DNA of 64,000 nucleotides, from positions 2,294,001-2,358,000 of the forward strand of contig OY759225.1 in assembly GCA_963662175.1 (NCBI GenBank), given 5' to 3'. Shown one piece after another: positions 21,974-30,612 of this stretch. The stretch comes from Aradus depressus. Lineage: Eukaryota > Arthropoda > Insecta > Hemiptera > Aradidae. The position numbers and the translations under genes were made by a program. Numbering within the stretch: the stretch's first letter is position 1; every line of letters begins with the position of its first letter. The notes under the pieces were generated by a model. It did no database searches and was not told where the DNA came from. It was given only the letters and a program-made list of their open reading frames with translations.

Positions 21974-21997
21974 TAGTTAGTTATTGTTTTCTGCCAT

Positions 21998-22206
21998 ACT
22001 TCCCCAACGACGGCGTAAGCGTCAATGGCCTAGAGACCTTAGCAGCAGCAGTGACAGTGATTAGTTACAAATGAGAGTAAATCAGTCACCACTGGGTGAT
22101 TTCTCCCCTCTTGACATTTTGACATTGCCATTATCTCTCTATTATCATATTTCCTTGTTGTATTTATTTTTATACAGTTGTAAATATTTGAAAAAAAAAA
22201 AGAAAA
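21998..22206 (+). repeat. LINE 3' end with A-rich tail
   Basis: Shares CAACGACGGCGTAAGCG and CAATGGCCTAGAGACCTTAG, then GGTGATTTCTCCCCTCTTG, with 49990. It ends in GTTGTAAATATTTG and a run of A interrupted by G, directly followed by a minus-strand SINE. Confidence 0.6.
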
Positions 22207-22208
22207 AA

Positions 22209-22464
22209 GTTAGTTATTGTGACTTATGCCCGGGCTTTAACTTCGAGGTCATATTCGTCGCTCTGGTAGACATGAGCCCGACTCTACAATGAAAGTCCTA
22301 AATTTTGCCTACTCTACCCTAGTTTATTCACTTAGGTTAGTCTTTAACGAGTACCTGACATTGTACAGGCCCGGGACCATCGCTTAACATGCCTCTGAAG
22401 GACGGTGTGCTCGAGGTTCTAGGTTTCGAACCAAGCACGCTGCCTCTGAGCTACTGGGGCCCCT
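22209..22464 (-). mobile_element. SINE copy inserted at a LINE tail
   Basis: TTAGTTATTGTGACTTATGC to GAGCTACTGGGGCCCCT, with two internal deletions. It follows the A-rich LINE end directly. Confidence 0.87.
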
Positions 22465-22558
22465 GAATTTTGTTGAACGCTTTAAAGATGCGAAAGGACC
22501 GCCTCACTCCAGACCAATAACAAAATGCTCTTATTAAAGCCTTCATAAAACGTTTTAC

Positions 22559-23060
22559 CTCCCCAGCTATAAGAAGTATAGGGGAAGTTACGTAATCGGT
22601 CAAAAATTCGATGCCGAGTTTTCTATGGAATTTCATGTTTTCCGATCTCTAGATTCCGAATATGAAAAAAAAAATTCTGTCTGTCTGACTTTGAACCCGA
22701 TGACTCCCGACAGAATGAATGTATCGACATGCAATTTTATATGTGTATCCAGAACCCTCTAACGACGACACCTATTGATGTTCAGCCAAATCGACCAAAG
22801 GGAAGGAGGAGATTAGGGGGGGGGGGGGACGACACAACATTTCATATGTGAATTCAAAACCCCATATGGACGACACTTATCAATTTTCAGCGGAACTGCC
22901 AGAAGGGAAGTGGGATCAGAGGGAGGCTTAACTCATAAACCCCAATAAGTGCCCATGTAATGAATTTATCGACACAAAATTTAGAATGAGGATTTAGGAG
23001 CAAGGTTTTGATTATTGATTCATTCGTTCTGGGGAAGTCCATTTGCGATGATTCACTGAC
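22559..23060 (+). repeat. R-family copy, complete
   Basis: CTCCCCAGCTATAAGAAGTA with GGGGAAG arm to CTGGGGAAGTCCATTTGCGA. A G run at 22816-22828 sits after GAGATTA, and about 60 bp of the module are missing just after it, as if the run and the deletion are linked. Confidence 0.9.
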
Positions 23061-23613
23061 GAATTAGTTTTTTATTGTTTAACATTTATCATTGAGACAT
23101 GAATAATAAAATTTAATATCACAGCTATTACAAATTTATAGTATAAAACTTTAATTTGAGTTCCTCTCTTCAAAATTGTTATTAATGTTCATTGATAATA
23201 ATAATAATAATAATAGTGGATATTGTTTTGTTTGAAAGTTGAGTTTAGCTAAGTTACTGTAAACTAATGGTTGTCTGATGTTGGGTGTCCCTCTGAATTG
23301 CATGTTGCTCCGTAATCATTTCTCTCTTCTTCCTTCCTTGGACGATAGTTCCAGAGCTCACTTTTTTACTTTACCTCCCCCCGCCATACCTTTAACATTA
23401 ATTATAGTCTTTAATTACCACTTTTATTGAACAATTCTTCGAGAAACAATTTCTTGAGCTATAAAACTTCTTATAAGGAATACCACTAAGTCATTTTAGC
23501 TGCCAGCTTCCACCTTCCTTCTCTCAACTCCTCCAACTAGACAAAAGAAGTGGCTGCTCTCTTGCTGATTGATCCAGTGAAGCGAGCTACCTCACTTTGA
23601 CACAACACCCAGA
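23061..23613. other. AT-rich, ATA microsatellite
   Basis: ATAATAATAATAATAATAAT at 23195; otherwise nothing recognised. Confidence 0.5.
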
Positions 23614-23782
23614 TCCAGCTAAGCCAAGTATAGGGGAAGTTATGTAATATGGCACAAGTTGCATATTTTCCGACCTTATTCCAAAAATAAAAAAAAAAAA
23701 ATGTATGCATGTATGTTTGTCGACACGAAATTCCATATGTGAATTCAAAACCCCACAAGGATGATAGTTATTAATTTTTAGC
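23614..23782 (+). repeat. R-family 5' part
   Basis: CCAAGTATAGGGGAAGTTAT, then TTTCCGACCTTATTCC, A run, and one module ending TTAATTTTTAGCG. Confidence 0.8.
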
Positions 23783-23824
23783 GTCTCAAATAGCCTTTAT
23801 AACTAATGATAAGAAGGTTAGGAA

Positions 23825-24562
23825 AGTCAAACTTAGGTCCCTAGGTGTACACAACAACCCTCCCAATATATCTAAATCTGGCAATGGTTGACTATCTACC
23901 GACATTGCTGTCCTAATGTGTTTTTCAGAAAATATGTGAAAACGGTAATACAAAGCCACCCTATATTCTATATTTCCTTCGACACTCAAGTCCCTAGGTG
24001 TATCCACCAACCCTCCCAACATATCTAAATCTGTCTATGGTTGATTATCATAGTTTCTGGTTGCTGCCTATCTGCCGACATTGCTGTCTTAATGTGTTTT
24101 TCAGAAAATATGTGAAAACGGTACTACAAAGCCACCCTATATTCTATATTTCCTTCGACACTCAAGTCCCTAGGTGTATCCACCAACCCTCCCAACATAT
24201 CTAAATCTGTCTATGGTTGATTATCATAGTTTCTGGTTGCTGCCTATCTGCCGACATTGCTGTCTTAATGTGTTTTTCAGAAAATATGTGAAAACGGTAC
24301 TACAAAGCCACCCTATATTCTATATTTCCTTCGACACTCAAGTCCCTAGGTGTATCCACCAACCCTCCCAACATATCTAAATCTGTCTATGGTTGATTAT
24401 CATAGTTTCTGGTTGCTGCCTATCTGCCGACATTGCTGTCTTAATGTGTTTTTCAGAAAATATGTGAAAACGGTAATACAAAGCCACCCTATATTCTATA
24501 TTTCCTTCGACACTCAAGTCCCTAGGTGTATCCACCAACCCTCCCAACATATCTAAATCTGT
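23825..24562 (+). repeat. 176-bp tandem repeat, about 4 copies
   Basis: ACTCAAGTCCCTAGGTGTAT recurs every 176 bp (first full at 23983). The unit holds AGTCCCTAGGTGTATCCACC and AACCCTCCCAACATATCT, which match the variant SINE tail at 10118-10140, so the array probably grew from one such tail. Confidence 0.93.
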
Positions 24563-24606
24563 ATAACCATATATCCGAGAAGTCTAATGAAATATATATA
24601 ATATAT

Positions 24607-24707
24607 GGGAGTACTTATGGTATTGCTTAGCTTCTTCAGCCATCACTTAACCGATACTTATTTGTTAAGTGGTGGCTAAAGATGGTAGCAAAACCGAAAG
24701 TACTCCC
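24607..24707. mobile_element. 101-bp hairpin (tiny MITE or foldback)
   Basis: GGGAGTACTT...CATCACTTAAC on the left pairs with GTTAAGTGGTGG...AAGTACTCCC on the right, arms near 45 nt with scattered mismatches and a short loop. It could be a minimal MITE; a transcript would fold as a long hairpin. Confidence 0.6.
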
Positions 24708-25198
24708 TTACAAATACAGCAGTTTTAGTTTCATGTTCGGACTAATCTTAAATCATTATTAATCTGACTTTATGATAAGTATTAGAAGTTATAACACCTT
24801 CTTTTGGTGCTAAAGAAGTAAAAGAAGGAATCTTTATGCCAACGAATTACGATGGTTACATATACGTCTGCTTAGAGTTACCAACCTGTGTCAAGTTACT
24901 AACCTGCTTAAAGATACCAACATGTGTAAAGTTACTCCGGACGAGGACAGGTAACCTGCTTGTTATATGTGTATATCGCATTTTGTGAAGTAGACAATAT
25001 TCCAAAGACTGTATTCTACAGTACACTGCTCTTCGTTAATTGGATCCAGTAAATCGTAGATATCTCCTTATAGTTTTCCTTTCCAAAAATGAGTCATTCT
25101 GAGAGTAAACTTTTAAGGATATTTTTTTATTTTGTCGAATAAGAGAGCGCTTTGGTCCTTCTGACATTAAATACAATCAATTATATTTATAGTTAGCT
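24708..25198. other. No gene; short near-repeats
   Basis: Near-repeats TTACCAACCTGTGTCAAG, TTACTAACCTGCTTAAAG and ATACCAACATGTGTAAAG at 24878-24940 give a roughly 21-bp periodicity. Confidence 0.5.
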
Positions 25199-25504
25199 AA
25201 TATGACTCATGCCCGGGCTTTTTACTACGAGGTTATATCGCCTACTACCAGAGCGTTCTTTCGTCACTCTGGTAGACATGATGTCGACTCTACTCCGGGA
25301 GTCCTAAATTTTTCCTACCCAGGTTTATTCACCTGGGGTCTTTAACGAGTACCTGACATCGTACAGGCTCGGGACCATTTACGTCCAATCCGATGGTTTG
25401 ACCACCCCCCAGATAGATAAAAATACGTTAGTTTTTCAACCGGGTTTCGAACCCGCGATCTTGAGCTCAGACTAGCATACTACCTCTGAGCTACCGGCGC
25501 CCTC
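25199..25504 (-). mobile_element. SINE copy, nearly complete
   Basis: AATATGACTCATGCCCGGGC to GAGCTACCGGCGCCCTC; B box complement GGGTTTCGAACCCGCGATC is intact. Confidence 0.92.
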
Positions 25505-25640
25505 ATATTTATATATCTCCAATAGTTTGTCATAATGTTTGTTCTTCTGATATTTTATCAATTTTAACACTATTTTTCAAACAAATTTGCCTAATTATTT
25601 AATTTCATATTTCTATTGTATCATGTCATTTATACTTTTT

Positions 25641-25660
25641 ATTTTCTGTTTCAGGTAAGT
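25641..25660 (+). promoter_or_regulatory. Possible recursive splice (ratchet) site, stronger of two
   Basis: A T-rich run (TACTTTTTATTTTCTGTTT) leads into CAG and then immediately GTAAGT, with the junction at 25654|25655. This is close to the insect ratchet-point form of pyrimidine tract, CAG, GTAAGT. It shares CAG-GTAAGTAC with the site at 1297 and lies on the same strand as groucho. Just downstream, at about 25674, is a short stretch resembling a hAT terminus (CAGGCGGTTCTCAACC), so it may also be an accident of transposon sequence. Confidence 0.4.
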
Positions 25661-25673
25661 ACCAGATCACAGG

Positions 25674-25700
25674 CGGTTCTCAACCTTTTTAGTAGTAACT
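25674..25700 (+). mobile_element. Solo hAT-like terminus
   Basis: CAGGCGGTTCTCAACCTTTT resembles the CAG-GGTTCTCAACCTTTT end of Charlie-type hAT elements. No matching right end seen. Confidence 0.35.
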
Positions 25701-25804
25701 ATATTTCAATTTTATTATCTAAATTTATGTATACATTTTATGGACATATTTTGCATGCAAATTTTCCGAGGTAGCTTTCTCTCACTGTCCCACTTTTTTA
25801 CTTT

Positions 25805-25918
25805 TCCCAGGTATACGAAATATAGGCGGAGTGATCTATGGTCAGGAATTCGATGTTGAATTTCCCCCGGAATTTTTGCTTTTTGCATCCCTTGTCCAAA
25901 AATTGAACTAAAATTTCA
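25805..25918 (+). repeat. R-family 5' part, diverged
   Basis: CCCAGGTATACGAAATATAG, GTCAGGAATTCGATGTTGAA, GGAATTTTTGCTTTTTGCAT. Confidence 0.7.
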
Positions 25919-25975
25919 TACAATAAATTGTATTTATAATATGAAGATGGCTGATGTAGTGAGAAGTGATTATTT

Positions 25976-26394
25976 CACAGGTTGTCAAATAAAATATAGT
26001 ATGACCTCTCACAGATTTTTTATTACAAGTAGCTAGCCGGCTTTCGGGGTTTCCCTCATCAGGCAGACTGATCAAAAATTAAAAAACTAAATAATTTAAT
26101 TATAAAATAAATACAACAATGTAAAAACGTTAACAATTTAAAATATCATGGATGGGGACAGACGCGTTATTCTGACTCAGATGGTGGACAGGAATAATTC
26201 GTCTGTCCCCATCCATGATATTTTAAATTGTTAACGTTTTTACATTGTTTTATTTATTTATTTTATTATTAAATTATTTATTTTTTATTTTTTTTATCAG
26301 ACTGCCTGATGATGAGGGAAACATCGAAAGCCGGCTAGCTACTTGTAATAAAAATCTGTGAGAGGTCATACTATATTTTATTTGACAACCTGTG
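25976..26394. mobile_element. Foldback/MITE element, long inverted arms
   Basis: The left arm CACAGGTTGTCAAATAAAAT continues through GACCTCTCACAGA, AGCTAGCCGGCTTTCG and CTCATCAGGCAG, and is mirrored on the right almost to the centre. A second inverted pair (GGGGACAGACG...CGTCTGTCCCC) is at the middle. The whole 419 bp is close to a palindrome and non-coding. A SINE begins at its right edge (26395). Confidence 0.85.
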
Positions 26395-26716
26395 TTATTG
26401 TGACTCCCGCCCGGGCCCTAACTACAAGGTCATATCGCCTACTACCAACGTGCTCTGTTGTCACTCTGGTAGACGTTAGCCCGACTCTACTATTTTAGTC
26501 TTAAAATTTGCCTACCCTAGGGTAGGGGGTCTTTAACGAATACCTGACATCGTACAGTCTCGGGACCACCTATTAACGTCCCATCCGAAGTAAGGCGTGC
26601 TCAAGGTTTTCTCACCTTCCAGATAAAAAAACCTAAGGCCCTCGGCCGGGTTTCGAACCTGCGATCTTGAGCTCAGTAACCTAGCACCCATACCATTGAG
26701 CTACCCCGGCGCGCTC
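26395..26716 (-). mobile_element. SINE copy abutting a foldback element
   Basis: TTATTGTGACTCCCGCCCGG to GAGCTACCCCGGCGCGCTC. Its 3' end meets the right edge of the foldback element at 26394. Confidence 0.9.
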
Positions 26717-27129
26717 TGGAAAATCCCTCATAAAAATTTCGTGTCGAGAGAGTTAGATTACACAATTTCCCCAAGCTGGGGAAGTGAAGGGGTGTGTGTG
26801 GGATTCGAGCCCGGGATCCTCTCGACTGTCGTGTTGACTCTAGCCCCCCAGAGAACTAGATAGGTGGCTCTCTGTGTCTGCCACCATTGATCCCAGCCAC
26901 TCTCATACAATTGTCACATCTCTGCCTCTTCTCTCCTTCCTCAGTTGTCATGGATATTGTATTATATTTGTATTGATTCTAGACCCTATCCTTCTTCTTC
27001 TTCTTCTTCTTCCCCCTATCCTTCGTCTAGTCTCCCCATAAAAACTGACACTCATAAAACAAAACAAAAAATCCTCTGTAAAAGGGGTTACTGCAACCTC
27101 CGTTTCCCTTCTTATTTCCCTACCTTTTA

Positions 27130-27270
27130 CTGAGTATAGGGGAAGTTATGTAATCGATCAGATATTTTAAGGAGTTTTGAACGGAATTTTATTTTGTCCG
27201 ACCGACCACCTGACTCCAAAAATGAAAAGAAACTATGTCATGTCTGTCTGTGGACACCCACATAACCAGA
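27130..27270 (+). repeat. R-family 5' part interrupted by foldback element
   Basis: GAGTATAGGGGAAGTTATGT to TGTCTGTCTGTGGACACCCA; cut by the insertion at 27271. Confidence 0.8.
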
Positions 27271-28104
27271 TTGTCAAATAAGATGTAGTCAGACCTCTCA
27301 CAGATATTTTTATTAGTATTAGCTAGCTGGCTTTCGAGGTTGCCCTCACCATCAGGCAGTCTACAAAAGAAACCACCCTTAAAGGGGCCCTCACACTGGC
27401 AAAAATATTGAGAGTGTGAGGACAAATATTGTGCAAAAAAGGTGTATTCAATATTTTGTGGGGCGTTCAAAAGTTTTCTGAAAGTTTAGAAAATTTTTGC
27501 GGACCTGTCAATATTTTGTAGCATGAGAACATGCACACTCATGAGAAGAGTGTGAGGAAATTTTGATAAAGTGTAGGTTCCAAGCTCAGTTCGCGAAGTA
27601 GGTTACGATGACCATGGGTCGGTCGCTTCCTCAAATAATTCCTGAGCCACACTCTTTTCTTCTTATTATTTAAAGACTCCTTCAACACTGCACACAATAC
27701 AACTACGCTACTTTCAACCTCCGGGTTTGCCCTGGGCAAAGAAACATATGCGGCTATGGTTGAGTACAACGCGATGCGCTGTGCTTCCATCACGAATGTT
27801 TAGTCGACACTCAAATTTTGTGCAATATTTTTGTGTAGTGTGAGAGGTCCACGACCATTCAATATTTTGTACAAAAATAAGCTCAATATTTGTGCTCAAA
27901 ATTTTGAGCGAAATTTTTTCCAGTGTGAGGGCCCCTTAAGCAACAAAAAACAAAATACATTTTTTGATGTTTTGTTTGTTGTTTTTTGTTGCTTAAGGAT
28001 GGTTTCTTTTGTTGACTGCCTGATGATAAGAGCTACCTCGAAAGCCGGCTAGCTAATACTAATAAAAATTTCTGTGAGAGGTCAGACTACATCTTATTTG
28101 ACAA
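27271..28104. mobile_element. Foldback element, same family, split by a nested MITE
   Basis: Ends TTGTCAAATAAGATGTAGTC and its complement on the right, then GACCTCTCACAGA, GCTAGCTGGCTTTCGAGG and CATCAGGCAG, place this in the family of the element at 25976. A second element (27383-27936) is inserted inside, leaving about 277 bp of the host. The host contains its own small hairpin around 27940-27997 (AAGCAACAAAAAAC / GTTTTTTGTTGCTT). The host itself is inserted in an R-family copy. Confidence 0.85.
27383..27936. mobile_element. Nested MITE, TAA duplication, GGGGCCC ends
   Basis: Inverted ends AGGGGCCCTCACACTGG and CCAGTGTGAGGGCCCCT match perfectly over 17 bp. TAA precedes (27380-27382) and follows (27937-27939). 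A three-base TAA duplication and this length suggest a PIF/Harbinger-derived MITE, an inference since no transposase is present. The interior has repeated CAATATTTTGT blocks in both orientations. Confidence 0.85.
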
Positions 28105-28489
28105 TAAGTGAAAAAATCACTTCTCACTACATCAGTCATTTTCATAATAACATTTAACCAGTTTCTAAGCGATAATATTAAATTAGTTGGTTAAAACTTT
28201 AAAATGAGGGAAGTAGGTAGATTGTCTGAGGAGTGGCCCTTGTCAAAGTTGATATGGCATTGGCATATTTAGGAAGAATTGTATGCCAACATTTCTTGTA
28301 GAAGAAAAAGTACAACATGAGGTCTAACTGAGGACTGGCTACAATGGAACTAGTTGGTCAGTATCATAAATTACCTTCCAAGTAGGAAGGCGAGGCTTGG
28401 AACTGTCATCGTGCTAAGTTGGCCGGGAGGGGGGAGAGGGGTGCATAATGTAAGGGGGGGGGGGGGGGGGGGGGGGGGGGGGTGCATCA

Positions 28490-28830
28490 GTTAGCAGAGG
28501 GGAGGGGAAACGGCGCTATGTTGACATCATCTAGAAGCCATTTACCAGCGTCAACTTGAAATATACAGTTAAGAAGCATGTCCTTGAGGTTGGCCAACAA
28601 CGGGTGTACTAACCATTCTCAAAACATTGCTCCGGTTTCCTTTCTGGCGACTGAGGAGTGCCTCTTTCTGTCCTTTACATGCTCTAATATCGACTCGGCA
28701 TTTCTGACGTTATTTAGTCATAATGTAATGGCAGAGGGGAGGAGAAACGGCGCTATGTTGACATAGTTTGATAATGTCATTGAGGTTGGCCAACAAAAGG
28801 TGTACTAACCATTCTCAAAACATAGATCAC
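28490..28830 (+). repeat. Direct duplication around 235 bp apart
   Basis: GCAGAGGGGAGGGGAAACGG, CGCTATGTTGACAT and TTGAGGTTGGCCAACAA...GGTGTACTAACCATTCTCAA occur at 28494-28630 and again at 28729-28824. A G run of about 33 precedes at 28456. Confidence 0.8.
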
Positions 28831-29489
28831 TATAAATGGTCTGATATTAGAAGAGTCCCTCCCTCTGAATTGACCATAAAACTGAGACTCACACATAGAA
28901 CAATTTAATTCTATTTTTCCAATCTTCAAAATTTCAGAAATTTCATTTTGCAATATTTTCCAATTTTCACGAGTTTTCAACAACGTTAATACTAAATGTG
29001 GTCTTTCTTTCAGTTATTATTGAGAGAAAAAAAATGATCCCTAATAGTCAACTTTTTTTTTTTTCTTCTTCTTTTGTTCGTTTTGAACGTTCACCCCGGA
29101 AAAAGTAGGAAAAAAAAAATGAAAAATAAAATAAAAAAGAAGACTTAAAGAAAGAAGTTGAAAAGAGAAGAAGATAGTGAGAGGAGAGAAGAGAGAAGGT
29201 TGATAACTCATAAAAGAGACTGAGACTGGGCTCTAATGCCGGGTTGACTCCTGCCGTTATGGAGTCGTTTTTAGTATTTCCTTTTAGACGGTGTCTTTAC
29301 TTTGCTTTCTAATCCCTCCTATTATTGGTCGTCCAAGTACCAATGAGCGGATTTATGTCCTCTCTCATTATAGCCACTAGCTCTGCTAGCTGACTGACTG
29401 TTGGGGGGACCATCCTGGCATCCACTTATGGACAAATGGACAAATGGGTCAAGTTTCAGAACAGAAGAGACGTTGAAATTCCTGCTTTA
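28831..29489. other. No gene; purine-rich stretch
   Basis: AAGAAAGAAGTTGAAAAGAG and GGAGAGAAGAGAGAAGG at 29150-29200. Nothing else recognised. Confidence 0.4.
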
Positions 29490-29895
29490 GATATAACTAG
29501 CAGTAATACCCGGCGTTGCCCGGGGAACTTTGACTTTTCTCCCAATATCTCCTATAAGGCTATTCAGTTCCTCGACAGTACATTCATGATGTTATAATTT
29601 TCAATTATTCATACGGAATAAGGCTTATAGTCCTTCAACTGTAGTAACGCTAGCTTTGGAGCTAAAACTAATTTATTCAAAAAGATTTCTCATTAATCGT
29701 TGCAATGGTTTTCGAGTTACAAAGATTGCGTGGGTGGATGCTGGGATGGACCAGATATTGAGGTACTAATACGCCTATAACCTTCCACAGACGATGACGA
29801 ACAAATTAAAAAAAAAAATTAATCAAATCCATCAAGCCGTTCGTGAGTTATAGCGGTACAAGGTACAGACATTTTCAGCTTTATATATATGATAT
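29490..29895 (+). repeat. Dispersed repeat with CCCGGCGTTGCCCGGG end
   Basis: Begins TAACTAGCAGTAATACCCGG and CGTTGCCCGGGGAACTTTG, ends in TTTTCAGCTTTATATATATG. The same terminal motif occurs inverted at 54486 (GGGCAACGCCGGACAACCTG) and diverged at 8563. This end type is frequent in insect genomes as the tail of non-autonomous elements; I cannot assign the class. Confidence 0.6.
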
Positions 29896-29904
29896 TTGGG
29901 GGTC

Positions 29905-30095
29905 ACTTTTTTTTTTTTTTTTTCTTTATGTGCATATTAGCCAAGTCAATGTGTCACGACATCCAAGGTCCCTGGAGGGAGTTCTATCTACGAAATAAAT
30001 TCATTCCCGGACGGGATTCGAACCCGCAAACCATGGCCCCCTTCATTACAACAGCTCTAACTTGCAGGGTACCAAACCTTAGCTACGTTGTACGC
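29905..30095 (-). repeat. Second SINE-like family, copy 1
   Basis: Minus-strand reading has a B-box-like GCGGGTTCGAATCCCGTCCG and ends with a poly-A (T15 at 29909). TGCATATTAGCCAAGTCAAT matches TGCATATTAGCCATGTCTAT at 7792, showing repetition. Confidence 0.6.
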
Positions 30096-30352
30096 ATTAT
30101 TGAAATGTTCGTACGTCAACATACGTCGTTGCCCCCCCCCCCCCCCCCCCCCCCCCTGCTAACAGGATCCCCATTACATTACATCATGACTAAATAACGT
30201 TATAAGAATGCCGTTGCAGAGGAGTTTATATTATAGCTAGTGAAGAGCAAAGGGCATTCGAACGAAGCAAAAAGGACGACAGGCATCAATGTTTTAAGAA
30301 AGGTTAGTACAACCTTTTCATGTTTTTCGACCGCCTGATTACATAAAAGGAA

Positions 30353-30494
30353 ATAATTGTCAGCCAAATCGGCAAAACAGAAGGAGAAGGGTAGGATGAG
30401 GGGGGAAGGGCTTAGCACAAAAAGTCTAATAACTGCTGTTGTAACGAATTTATCGACACAAAACCCCATAAGGATGACACAAGGGAATAAAAGG
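30353..30494 (+). repeat. R-family fragment flanking satellite
   Basis: Internal R module: GCCAAATCGGCAAAACAG, GGGGGGAAGGGCTTAGCAC, AATAACTGCTGTTGTAACG and CCCCATAAGGATGACAC match R modules elsewhere. It runs in the same direction as the satellite spacer and so probably belongs to the element from which the satellite grew. Confidence 0.75.
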
Positions 30495-30612
30495 GGCATA
30501 ATATGAGGTGGCTCCGACTCAAAATATGAGGTGGCTCCGACTCAAAAAGGGACATAAGATGAGGTGGCTCCGACTCAAAAAGGGACATAAGATGAGGGGG
30601 CCCCGACTCTAA
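30495..30612 (+). repeat. Short tandem repeat at left edge of satellite
   Basis: Three to four copies of a roughly 32-bp unit containing GGCATAATATGAGGTGGCTC or GGACATAAGATGAGGTGGCT with CCGACTC. It sits between an R-family fragment and the first satellite spacer. Confidence 0.8.

Noticed and set aside
23998..24556. Three nearly identical 68-codon open frames
   Set aside because: They follow the 176-bp tandem repeat and run through repeat boundaries.
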